Assembly (NCBI GenBank): GCA_023411715.1
Contig: JAEYOM010000123.1
Span: 1 to 64,000 of the forward strand
Direction: 5' to 3'
Source: Bacillota bacterium
GTDB taxonomy: Bacteria; Bacillota; Clostridia; Acetivibrionales; DTU013
Length of the DNA stretch: 64,000 nucleotides
How positions within the stretch are numbered: position 1 is the first letter of the stretch; the number at the start of each line of letters is the position of its first letter. Shown here piece by piece: positions 7,454 to 15,467 of this stretch. The translations under genes were made by a program, and so were the position numbers. Below the pieces are notes generated by a model. That model saw only the letters and a list, made by a program, of their open reading frames with translations. It did no database searches and was not told the origin of the DNA.

Positions 7454-8767
7454 CTATTTTCTGTCCTTATTCATGACCGGCGGCGCCATATCCTCCAGTT
7501 CCTTCATTTGGGCAGCCAGATCGCGCACCTTTTCGCGGAGCTTGAAAATGCAATCCGTTTCGTATGCGTTTCCGCGAACGATATCCTCAGCGAGAGCGCG
7601 ACAGCTCGGAGCCCCGCATGCTCCGCAGTCCAGGCCGGGCAGTTCGTTATTTATCTTCTCAAGTTCCTCAAGCTTTTTCATAGCTATGCCGATATCGTCA
7701 TCAAGCTTCATAATAGGTTTATATGCAATATTTTCAGTCCATATGATGTTCTCGTCATAGGTTTCCTGTAACTCTCCCGTTGTTTCAGCCGCTCTGGCTT
7801 CGTCTATGTGCTTTTTCAGACGCGTTTTTGCCACGTATACGTTCTCGACAGTCAGAGGACCGCCGAGGCATCCTCCCGTGCAGGACAGCGCCTCAATAAA
7901 ATCGACCCCCTCAATCTTATCGTTTTCGACCTCTTCAAGTATGGTGATCACATTATGGATTCCGTCAACGGCAAGAAAGCGATCAGTCCCTATTGCGAGC
8001 CCCTCCCCGCCTGAATTTGCCCAGCGGATGCCCTCATATCCCGCCTTTGCGAGCTGCTCAGAAGCATCCGTCTTTTCGAGCTTTGAAAATAGTCTCAGAT
8101 AAATATCCTTTATGGAAATTACGCTGTCTACATAGGATTTCTTACTCTCGTAAGGCGCTTTGACGCTCGTTGCCTTTGCCGGGCAGGGTGTAATGAAAAA
8201 CACGCCTATATCGGACGGATCGAGCCCCTTCTGCTCGGCTGCCTTCTTTTTGGCGATCTTGGCGGCAACCTCCATAGGCGATTCGAGTTTGACAAGGTGG
8301 TCTATAAGGTTGGGAAACCTTACCTGGATCAGTCTTACGACAGCCGGGCAGGCGGAAGATATCATAGGTTTGGGATAATTCCCTTCCGACATGAGTTTCC
8401 GGGTGGCTTCCGATACAAATTCGGCCGCCCTGGCTACTTCGAAAACATCGTCGAACCCGATGGTTTTGAATGTGTTAAGCAGCCTGTTCCTGCTGTATTC
8501 GGGCTTGAACTGGGTGTATAGTGTGGGCGCGGGGATGGCGATCCTGTATTTACAGGCGGAGATTCCCGGGAACTCGTCCGTTACAGCTTTTTTGGCATGA
8601 TAGGGGCAGATGCGTATGCATTCACCGCAGTCGATGCATCTCTCATTGATGATGCGGGCTTTGCCCTTACGTACCCTGATGGCCTCCGTAGGACATCTTT
8701 TGATACAATTGGTGCAGCCCCTGCATTTTTCTTCGTCTAATCTTACCGAATGAAAATAGTCACCCAT
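7454..8767 (-). CDS. Putative sensory [FeFe]-hydrogenase (HydS-like, group C/D)
   Basis: This 437-residue protein has two N-terminal 4Fe-4S clusters (CRGCTNCIKRCP, CIDCGECIRICP), an H-cluster domain and a C-terminal 4Fe-4S motif of the CGACGAPSC type. The four H-cluster cysteines remain: L1 SSACPAV, L2 TPCPAK, L3 SCTGGCLGGP. The cysteine that relays protons in active enzymes (first C of TSCCP) is Ala. This substitution marks putative sensory hydrogenases of groups C and D, which turn over slowly. No PAS domain is present, unlike typical group C proteins. ATG 8767 follows GGGGGA; the frame could begin at TTG 8782. Neighbours suggest an H2 or redox sensing role; this is inferred. Confidence 0.88.
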   Translation of the reverse strand: MGDYFHSVRLDEEKCRGCTNCIKRCPTEAIRVRKGKARIINERCIDCGECIRICPYHAKKAVTDEFPGISACKYRIAIPAPTLYTQFKPEYSRNRLLNTFKTIGFDDVFEVARAAEFVSEATRKLMSEGNYPKPMISSACPAVVRLIQVRFPNLIDHLVKLESPMEVAAKIAKKKAAEQKGLDPSDIGVFFITPCPAKATSVKAPYESKKSYVDSVISIKDIYLRLFSKLEKTDASEQLAKAGYEGIRWANSGGEGLAIGTDRFLAVDGIHNVITILEEVENDKIEGVDFIEALSCTGGCLGGPLTVENVYVAKTRLKKHIDEARAAETTGELQETYDENIIWTENIAYKPIMKLDDDIGIAMKKLEELEKINNELPGLDCGACGAPSCRALAEDIVRGNAYETDCIFKLREKVRDLAAQMKELEDMAPPVMNKDRK

Positions 8768-8832
8768 GATCCATTCCCCCAAGGCTTAAGTCAATAGCCG
8801 CTTCCGGTGTATACCAAGAACAGTGCGGCAAC

Positions 8833-9264
8833 TTAGAAATCTACCGTTATGGTTACCCTGGTTCCCTTGCCTACTTCAGTAACTATATCGAGCATGTCAG
8901 CATACCTTTTCATATTAGGCAGGCCCATGCCTGCGCCGAACCCCATCTCCCTGACTTCATCCGAAGCGGTGGACCAGCCTTCCTGCATGGCAAGTTCGAG
9001 ATCCGGTATTCCGGGTCCCTGGTCGCTTATGCAGACTGAAATCCTGCCGCTGCTGATCTCAACATCGGCGGCGCCGCCGTTTCCATGGATGACCGCATTT
9101 ATCTCGGCTTCATACATGGAAACCGCCGCTTTTTTTACGCGGACAGGGTCGATCCCGAGCTGTACAAGCATCTTTTTAACGTTGCTTGAAGCTTCGCCTG
9201 CATATGTGAGATCGTATGACGGTATATCATAGTGCAGCTTGATGAGGTTATCGCCCACTACCAA
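8833..9264 (-). CDS. RsbW-like anti-sigma factor / GHKL serine kinase
   Basis: This 143-residue protein is a single HATPase domain. The N box is EAEINAVIHGN, the G1 box SDQGPGIPD and the G2 box GFGAGMGLPNMKRYAD. Domain content and size fit the RsbW/SpoIIAB family, which phosphorylates anti-sigma antagonists or binds sigma factors. No sigma factor or STAS antagonist is next to it. The start is a TTG (9264) overlapping the upstream gene by 7 bp; GTG 9258 is possible. Its place between a DRTGG gene and the sensory hydrogenase suggests it transmits that sensor's signal. Confidence 0.85.
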   Translation of the reverse strand: MVVGDNLIKLHYDIPSYDLTYAGEASSNVKKMLVQLGIDPVRVKKAAVSMYEAEINAVIHGNGGAADVEISSGRISVCISDQGPGIPDLELAMQEGWSTASDEVREMGFGAGMGLPNMKRYADMLDIVTEVGKGTRVTITVDF

Positions 9265-9605
9265 ACACCCTTTCCGGTCAAGCCTGCGTTATAAAGCTTT
9301 CCACAGGCTATAAACATGGGATTGTCCGTCGTCATTACAGCAATCCCTTTTTCCTCCGCCAATTCCAGTATATTTTCACCGGGGGTCTTTCCTCTTACAA
9401 AAACTACCGCCTTGATATCCATCATTTCGGCAGTCCTTATTACCTGGGGACTGACAAGCCCCGTCAAAAGAAGTACATTTTCCTTTACATAGGCCATTAC
9501 ATCGCTCATCAGATCGGAGCCGCAGGCCGATACTATCTCCATTCCGGTATCGCTTCCGGATAAAAGCCTGGCGTCAAGAATTTCTGTGATCTCTTTAAGT
9601 TTCAT
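9258..9605 (-). CDS. DRTGG-domain protein (first copy)
   Basis: A 115-residue protein, first gene of the distal unit, opening MKLKEITEILDARLLSG. It resembles the second DRTGG protein at 7004-7336 in layout and is probably a paralogue. Alternating hydrophobic stretches (VLLLTGLVSP, IKAVVFVRG, GIAVMTT) suggest a compact alpha/beta ligand-binding domain without catalytic motifs. It begins 40 bp downstream of a promoter with a perfect Rex operator. It may sense a metabolite and act on the ATPase encoded next to it; this is inference. Confidence 0.7.
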   Translation of the reverse strand: MKLKEITEILDARLLSGSDTGMEIVSACGSDLMSDVMAYVKENVLLLTGLVSPQVIRTAEMMDIKAVVFVRGKTPGENILELAEEKGIAVMTTDNPMFIACGKLYNAGLTGKGVW

Positions 9606-9644
9606 ACAAGAGTCCCTTCAGCTGTTACAAAAGTTTCTATCATT

Positions 9645-9679
9645 ATTATAACATATTGTTAATGAATTAACAATATGTT
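9645..9679 (-). promoter_or_regulatory. Rex-controlled promoter of the distal (sensory) hyd unit
   Basis: On the minus strand, -35 TTGTTA (9668-9673), a 17-bp spacer and -10 TATAAT (9645-9650). The Rex site TTGTTAATGAATTAACAA fills 9656-9673, over the -35 and the spacer. It is the core of a perfect palindrome with 14-bp arms and a 2-bp centre (9650-9679). Binding here would exclude RNA polymerase. Confidence 0.93.
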
Positions 9680-9731
9680 ACAAATAGTATATTATGTAAT
9701 CTATATCAGTTGATTAGTATTCAATACGGAA

Positions 9732-9764
9732 AAATCAAAAGCGCATCGAGTGCTTTTGATTTTA
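9732..9764. terminator. Symmetric hairpin in the spacer before the hyd locus
   Basis: Perfect 12-bp arms AAAATCAAAAGC/GCTTTTGATTTT around a 9-nt loop. T-runs are present on both strands, so it could terminate in either direction. It insulates the Rex-controlled promoter from the upstream gene. Confidence 0.6.
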
Positions 9765-9788
9765 ACAAGACTGCATTATGTTCCATAA

Positions 9789-9825
9789 AAGAAAACGGGT
9801 TTGCACTCTTATGATGCAAACCCGT
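9789..9825 (-). terminator. Terminator of the stalk-domain gene
   Basis: Perfect arms ACGGGTTTGCA/TGCAAACCCGT (9795-9805 and 9815-9825) are followed on the minus strand by TTTCTTTT. It lies 34 bp past the stop of the gene at 9859-11049. Confidence 0.85.
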
Positions 9826-9858
9826 CTGCTGCGTAACTACATGTCTCTGCCAAACCTG

Positions 9859-11049
9859 CTATTTCAAAAATGTCGGCGTCTCTGTCTCAACAGCGTTCTT
9901 TAATACATTCTCCGGAACAACAACTTCAAAACTGCCGTTATAATCGCTGTACGTAGCTTTTGCAGTCATATTCATTGCAGTGCCGACGTCGTTCTCGGTT
10001 TGTTCCGATTTCATTGTTATAACCATGCTATTGATCAGATAAGTGTTTTTATCGATCGAAATTTCGATTGTATATGAACCAAAACCTGTATCCTCCGTAA
10101 TACCCTCTTCCCCGCCGAGCCCCTGCTGATCCAGCAGGCCCTGGTACAGCGAATTGTTATTGACAACTCCCTTAAGCAATATCTCATTGGCATTGGAGCT
10201 CTCAACCTGATCGAGCCCGGCGCAGAAAGCATCATCCGACTTTAATACAATACTGCTGCTCTCACTTTCAAACGCCCTGTCATATTCCGGCTTGAGATAA
10301 ACCTTTTTTTCCCACGTGCCATCATAAGGGTTATGGGTATATGAAGCATTATCGGCAAAGTAATTTTCCGTCTTTATTTGCATGCCTAGCATATCCATAT
10401 CTATCAGCATATGCATTTTCTTGTTGGCGTTATCGATATCGGCAGCGGCATTGATACCCATTTTCGTGCTTACCATTTCTGATTTCATATCTACGGAAAT
10501 ACCCACATCCATCTTGTACTTACTTACTTTTTTGAACTCTGCAGCGACTTTGTCCATTATAGCTTTAATACTGTCGAATTTCGCAGCATCGCACAACAGT
10601 ATGGTCTTAGACGGGCCATCCCATATTACTTTTTTGTCGAGAGCTTCCGCAACGAACCTGAAAGGTATATAAGTGCTGCCCTTTCCATAAATGACCGGAA
10701 TTGCGCTGAGCGTCTGTGATTGGCCATTTACGTAGGCGTTCAATTTACCTATGTATACGACTATTGTTGTCTCGTCCTTCAATATGGTGACGCTCTTGTT
10801 TGAAGGCTCATAGATAATGTGCTGGTCATCATCCTGTACGCCCAGTATGGTTGCCAGTTCCCTTAACGGCAGAAGCGTGCTGCCATTTAGCAGGATCGGA
10901 ACATTTTTGCATTCTGTCTGTTTGCCGTCCACGATTATTTTCAGATCAGGCAATTCGGTGATCTTACCTGTGGGAGCTGCAAATGCGGAACCAGTAAACA
11001 CTATAACCACTGCAACCAGTATTGATATTGACATTAATGCTTTTCTCAT
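9859..11049 (-). CDS. Secreted stalk-domain (copper amine oxidase N-like) protein
   Basis: This 396-residue protein starts with a signal peptide (hydrophobic SISILVAVVIVFTGSAFA, cleavage near AFA-AP). Residues of about 35-150 form a copper-amine-oxidase-like N-terminal (stalk) domain, seen in VDGKQ, LLPLRELATILG and YIPFRFVAEALDKKVIWD. The remaining C-terminal half (about 160-390) resembles lipoprotein-like domains that follow a mean-square beta pattern (TIEISIDKNTYLINSMVITM). Such proteins are common cell-surface proteins in Clostridia; the ligand is unknown. It has its own promoter and terminator. SD AGGAG lies about 9 nt upstream of the ATG. Confidence 0.85.
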   Translation of the reverse strand: MRKALMSISILVAVVIVFTGSAFAAPTGKITELPDLKIIVDGKQTECKNVPILLNGSTLLPLRELATILGVQDDDQHIIYEPSNKSVTILKDETTIVVYIGKLNAYVNGQSQTLSAIPVIYGKGSTYIPFRFVAEALDKKVIWDGPSKTILLCDAAKFDSIKAIMDKVAAEFKKVSKYKMDVGISVDMKSEMVSTKMGINAAADIDNANKKMHMLIDMDMLGMQIKTENYFADNASYTHNPYDGTWEKKVYLKPEYDRAFESESSSIVLKSDDAFCAGLDQVESSNANEILLKGVVNNNSLYQGLLDQQGLGGEEGITEDTGFGSYTIEISIDKNTYLINSMVITMKSEQTENDVGTAMNMTAKATYSDYNGSFEVVVPENVLKNAVETETPTFLK

Positions 11050-11084
11050 TGGTTAAAGCTCCTATATAGTATTTTGATAACCCA

Positions 11085-11113
11085 ATAATATCATGCATGC
11101 AAACATTAGTCAA
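11085..11113 (-). promoter_or_regulatory. Promoter of the stalk-domain gene
   Basis: On the minus strand, -35 TTGACT (11108-11113), 17 bp, -10 TATTAT (11085-11090). A run of ATGCATGC in the spacer is a small palindrome. It lies 36 bp upstream of the ATG. Confidence 0.75.
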
Positions 11114-11127
11114 ACCGCGCTTTTTTA

Positions 11128-11171
11128 TAAAAAAAGGAGCTTTCCCAAAGTTTATTTTTGAGACAGCCCCC
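11128..11171 (-). terminator. Terminator of cellobiose phosphorylase gene
   Basis: On the minus strand GGGGCTGTCTC pairs with GGGAAAGCTCC (one mismatch, two wobbles) and is followed by seven Ts. It begins about 20 bp after the cbp stop. Confidence 0.8.
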
Positions 11172-11188
11172 TATGAAAAGATATGTTC

Positions 11189-13627
11189 CTAACCCATTAC
11201 CGCTTCAACCTTGTGGACCTTGCCGTCGCTGAATATAGGAAGTACGTTGCCTATAAACTCTTTTCCGTCTATCGTGAGCAGCTTGATCCCTTTTGAAACA
11301 TGCTGCGGGTTGGTAATGCTGATCTCATAGGTCGCACCCCTGAAGTACCGCGTAACATTGAAACTGTCCCACGCCTTTGGTATGCAGGGATCGATCGCGA
11401 GTCCATGGTAGTCCGGCTTGATGCCGAGGATGAACTGTGAAATTGCAACGAAGTTCCATGCCGCCGTTCCGGTAAGCCAGGAATTCTTAGCCTCGCCGTG
11501 CCGTCCCGCATCCTTGCCTGCGATCATCTGCGAATACACATAAGGTTCCATCCTGTGCAGGTCGCTGACTTCCTCCCTGTATGCGGGAGCTATCTTTGAG
11601 TAAAGCTCGAACGCCTTGTCGCCCCTGCCGAAAAGTGCCTCGCCTGCCATGATCCATGGATTGTTGTGACAGAAGATACCTGCATTTTCCTTGTATCCGG
11701 GTGGATAGGACGAGATTTCGCCGAGTTCCACATGATACTTTGTATATGCCGGATTGATAAGCACCATGCCGTGCTTAGAATCAAGATATTTCCAGGCGGA
11801 GTCGAGAGCTTTTTCAACAGCGCCGCTTTCTAGACCAATCTGAGCCATCGTACAGAAGCCCTGTGTTTCAATGTATATCTTTCCCTCTTCATTTTCCCTG
11901 CTGCCGACCTTGTTTCCGAAATCGTCATAGGCGCGCAGGAACCATTCCCCATCGAAGCCGTGTTTCATGACGGTTTCCTTCATGGTCTGGATATGTCCCT
12001 TTGCAGCCTTTGCCTCGTCATAGAGACCGATGTTTTCACATATCTTCACATAATCGTTGCCGATGAAAACGAACATACCTGCGATCAGCACTGATTCGGC
12101 GACCTTTCCGTCCTTGCTGGTAGTTGTCTGGTATGACTCGTCAGGCACTGTCGAGAAGCAGTTCAGATTCAGACAGTCGTTCCAGTCCGCCCTGCCAATG
12201 AGAGGCAGTCCGTGAGGCCCGAGGTTGTTGACGACATGGTAGAAGGACCTTCTGAGATGCTCGAAAAGGTTCGCAGCCCTTGCGGGATCATTATCGAACG
12301 GGACCTGCTCCTCCAGAATATTGAAGTCGCCTGTTTCCTTGATATATGCTGCAGTTGACGCTATGAGCCACAGCGGGTCGTCGTTGAAGTTGCCGCCGAT
12401 CTCATTATTGCCCTTCTTCGTAAGCGGCTGGTACTGATGATAAGCGCCGCCGTCTTCAAGCTGCGTTGCAGCGAGATCCAGTATCCTCTCCTTCGCTCTT
12501 TGAGGTATCTGGTGGACAAAGCCCAGTATATCCTGATTGGAATCCCTGAAGCCCATACCGCGGCCAATTCCGGATTCGAAATAGGATGCGCTTCTGGACA
12601 TGTTGAACGTAACCATACACTGATACTGGTTCCAGATGTTTACCATACGGTTCAGCTTTTCGTCACGGCTGTTTACGTTATATTTTGAAAGCAGGCTGTT
12701 CCAGTATTCCTTCAGTTCATCAAAGGCTTCTCCGACCTGTTTTACGGTTGAAAATCTTGCTGTCATTTCTTTAGCGATTTTCTTGTTTATGATACCGGGA
12801 GCTTCCCACTTTTCATTTTCATCATTTTCCGCATACCCGAGTACAAAAACTATGTCTCTCTGCTCGCCCGGTCCCAGGGTTATATCGAAGCTGTGCGACG
12901 CTATGGGCGACCAGCCGTCCGCCATCGAATTCGATGATTTGCCGGCCGCGACCGCTTTGGGAGCGTCGAATCCGTTGTATTGGCCAATAAATGAATTGCG
13001 GTCCGTATCAAAACCAGTTATATCCGTATTGGATGAATAAAATGAAAAATGGTTGCGTCTTTCCCTGTATTCGGTCTTGTGATAAATAGTATTGCCTTCC
13101 AGTTCGATCTCGCCGGTATTGAAATTCCTCTGGAAGTTGGTCATATCGTCATAGGCATTCCAAAGGCACCATTCGATGAATGAAAACAGGGTTATTTTTT
13201 TGACGCCGCCGCTTATATTTTTAAGACTTACCTTATGAACCTCTCCATTGAAATTCTGGGGTACGAACAAAAGCACTTCGGCTCCTATCCCTCCGCGTTC
13301 GCCGTATATCTTGGTGTAACCGAGGCCATGACGGCATTCATACCTGTCCAGAGCTTTTTTAACCGGAGCCCAGCCCGGAGACCAGAAATCTCCGCTGTCG
13401 TCGCGTATATAAAAATACCTTCCGCCGTTATCCACAGGAACGCTGTTGTATCTGTATCTCGTGATACGTCTCAGCCTGGCGTCCTTATAGAAGCAATACC
13501 CTCCCGCCGTATTCGAAATGAGCGAAAAGAATTCCTGGTTGCCTGAATAGTTTATCCACGGGCTTGGAGTTTCAGGTGTGGTTATTACATACTCCTTGGT
13601 TGCGTCATCAAAATACCCGTACTTCAT
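11189..13627 (-). CDS. cbp: Cellobiose phosphorylase (GH94)
   Basis: This 812-residue cytoplasmic enzyme splits cellobiose with phosphate into glucose 1-phosphate and glucose, saving ATP during cellulose use. The start MKYGYFDDATKEYVITTPET and blocks such as FSLISNTAGGYCFYKDARLR, WNAYDDMTNFQRNFNTGE and GLPLIGRADWNDCLNLN are what I remember of clostridial cellobiose phosphorylases. The Asp in RADWNDCLN is the expected general acid. The length matches the family (about 811). I chose ATG 13627 because GGGAGG sits 7 nt upstream; an extra 48 residues in the longer frame have no family character. It has its own promoter and terminator, next to a YesMN system. Confidence 0.97.
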   Translation of the reverse strand: MKYGYFDDATKEYVITTPETPSPWINYSGNQEFFSLISNTAGGYCFYKDARLRRITRYRYNSVPVDNGGRYFYIRDDSGDFWSPGWAPVKKALDRYECRHGLGYTKIYGERGGIGAEVLLFVPQNFNGEVHKVSLKNISGGVKKITLFSFIEWCLWNAYDDMTNFQRNFNTGEIELEGNTIYHKTEYRERRNHFSFYSSNTDITGFDTDRNSFIGQYNGFDAPKAVAAGKSSNSMADGWSPIASHSFDITLGPGEQRDIVFVLGYAENDENEKWEAPGIINKKIAKEMTARFSTVKQVGEAFDELKEYWNSLLSKYNVNSRDEKLNRMVNIWNQYQCMVTFNMSRSASYFESGIGRGMGFRDSNQDILGFVHQIPQRAKERILDLAATQLEDGGAYHQYQPLTKKGNNEIGGNFNDDPLWLIASTAAYIKETGDFNILEEQVPFDNDPARAANLFEHLRRSFYHVVNNLGPHGLPLIGRADWNDCLNLNCFSTVPDESYQTTTSKDGKVAESVLIAGMFVFIGNDYVKICENIGLYDEAKAAKGHIQTMKETVMKHGFDGEWFLRAYDDFGNKVGSRENEEGKIYIETQGFCTMAQIGLESGAVEKALDSAWKYLDSKHGMVLINPAYTKYHVELGEISSYPPGYKENAGIFCHNNPWIMAGEALFGRGDKAFELYSKIAPAYREEVSDLHRMEPYVYSQMIAGKDAGRHGEAKNSWLTGTAAWNFVAISQFILGIKPDYHGLAIDPCIPKAWDSFNVTRYFRGATYEISITNPQHVSKGIKLLTIDGKEFIGNVLPIFSDGKVHKVEAVMG

Positions 13628-13664
13628 AAATACCTCCCGCATACTAAAATAGTGATATTTACGG

Positions 13665-13693
13665 ATTATAACATAAACATGGGCAGGGCACAA
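13665..13693 (-). promoter_or_regulatory. Promoter of cbp with overlapping inverted repeat
   Basis: On the minus strand, -35 TTGTGC (13688-13693), 17 bp, -10 TATAAT (13665-13670). An inverted repeat of the type GGGC-N-GG...CC-N-GCCC (13681-13702) covers the -35 and may be an operator. A second GC-rich inverted repeat lies at about 13725-13745. Confidence 0.7.
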
Positions 13694-13850
13694 ATCCCGC
13701 CCAGTTTCTTCCGAAGACATTCCAAGACCGGGACTGATCCGGCCCGGCCCTGAAAAAACTGTATAAAGCACCGCTTGTCCGTTATTTATATGTTACAATG
13801 CATGAAAGTTGAGGTTAATAGAATGAATTGCTTTATGGTGTATATACTTG

Positions 13851-15467
13851 CTATTTTTCTCGGAACTCGGTAGGAGTAACGCCGACATACTTCTTGAATA
13901 ACTTGGAGAAGTAATGCGCATCGGGGATACCGACCTGCTCCGCGACTTCATATGTCTTGTACCGGACATCCCTGAGCATTTCCTTCGCTTTTTCGATACG
14001 TATCTCGTTGAGATAGTCGACAAAGTTCTTTCCCATTTCCTTCTTGAACATCCTGCTGATATAGTACGTGCTTACAAAGGTATGCTCGGCCACTTCATTG
14101 AGCGTGATCTGTTCGTTGTAGTGCTTCTGCAGGTACTCCACCGCTTTGCGGAGAATGAGCTTGATGCTCTTGTTGTTGTAGCTGTTGACCTTGGAAGTGA
14201 TGCTCCTGGCGGATTCGTCAAGCAGAGTGTTCAATTCGTCGGCATTGGAGCATTTTTCTATAAGGCCGTAGAGACCGCTCAGTTCACTGTACTCAAGCTT
14301 TTTATCACCGTCCCCTGACATGAGCGACATCCTTATGTTATTTATGGAGGATATCAGATTCCAGTAAAAATTCTTGATAAAGTCCCTATTCAAAGGATCG
14401 ACGCTCTTGATATAGCTGTAGATATCCTGCAGCCTGTCCTTGACGGAGTGCTCGTTTCCGGATCTGATACCCTCGATCAGCGCTTTCTGCAGTTTCTCAA
14501 GCATGGAATGGTCGTCGTATTTGAAGAAGGTATTGATATCGCTGTGAAAGATTAACGAGTTGCTGCCCATGTAGAATTTGTGTTCGAACGCTTCACGGCA
14601 TTCCCCGAATTTCTGCGGCAGCTGCGTCATTTTCGTCGCTTCCGAGCTCACCGCGATAGTCACTGTAAAACCGAAGCAGTTACAGATGATGTCCTGAAGG
14701 TAGGAGCATTTTTTATCGATAATCTCAGTCACATTTTCGGATTCATCCTTCTGCATCACAATAAATGCAATACCAATATTGTTCAGGGTCACATTGATAA
14801 CGTCGAATGTGTCGGTAAAGACTTCATTGAATGTGTTTATTATTCCGAACTGGTACAAATGCCTGTCATATTGGCTTATATCGCTGGCATCGCTGTCCTC
14901 GGAATCATTCTGGACGATAAGCATATGGAATTCCTTCGGTTTTACGTTAAAAAGCTCGAGCTTCTGAAGTATGTCTTCCTCGTTGGTATTGATCTCATAT
15001 ATGACGTCGTACAGGAATTTTTCGCGAAGGACCGATATGTTCTGCTTGAACAGCATGCTGAGCTTATCGATTTCTTCGGACCGTTCCTTTTTGAATTTCA
15101 GCTCTTTTACGGCTCTGGTTATGACGATTGTAAGTTCTTCTATTTTAGACGGCTTAAGCAGGAAGTCAAAAGCCCCTATTTTGAGAGCTTCGTGCACATA
15201 GTCAAAATCCCGGTGTCCCGTCAGTATGATTATCTTGCTGTCCGGCACCGAATCCTTGATCTCGCGCAGCATAGTAAGGCCGTCGGTTTCAGGCATCTTA
15301 ATGTCGGTAATAATGATATCCGGCAAAAGCTTCCTTATCAGATCGATACCTTCAAGGCCGTCTGCCGCTTCACCGCAGACCTCACATCCGAAGTTTTTCC
15401 AGTTGATAATATTCCTTAATCCTTTACGGATGATAGGTTCGTCATCTATTATCAGAACTTTGAACAT
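13851..15467 (-). CDS. YesN-type response regulator (REC-AraC)
   Basis: This 538-residue regulator has an N-terminal receiver domain (MFKVLIIDDEP, phosphoacceptor Asp in DIIITDIKMPETDG, conserved K in LLKPSK), a long middle region (about 130-430) and a C-terminal AraC/XylS DNA-binding domain (QITLNEVAEHTFVSTYYISRMFKKEMG, then YEVAEQVGIPDAHYFSKLFKKYVGVTPTEFR). The ATG has GGAGG upstream and overlaps the kinase gene by 26 bp. The pair is the YesMN class that typically controls carbohydrate uptake genes. Likely targets are the neighbouring binding protein or cbp; this is inference. Confidence 0.93.
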   Translation of the reverse strand: MFKVLIIDDEPIIRKGLRNIINWKNFGCEVCGEAADGLEGIDLIRKLLPDIIITDIKMPETDGLTMLREIKDSVPDSKIIILTGHRDFDYVHEALKIGAFDFLLKPSKIEELTIVITRAVKELKFKKERSEEIDKLSMLFKQNISVLREKFLYDVIYEINTNEEDILQKLELFNVKPKEFHMLIVQNDSEDSDASDISQYDRHLYQFGIINTFNEVFTDTFDVINVTLNNIGIAFIVMQKDESENVTEIIDKKCSYLQDIICNCFGFTVTIAVSSEATKMTQLPQKFGECREAFEHKFYMGSNSLIFHSDINTFFKYDDHSMLEKLQKALIEGIRSGNEHSVKDRLQDIYSYIKSVDPLNRDFIKNFYWNLISSINNIRMSLMSGDGDKKLEYSELSGLYGLIEKCSNADELNTLLDESARSITSKVNSYNNKSIKLILRKAVEYLQKHYNEQITLNEVAEHTFVSTYYISRMFKKEMGKNFVDYLNEIRIEKAKEMLRDVRYKTYEVAEQVGIPDAHYFSKLFKKYVGVTPTEFREK

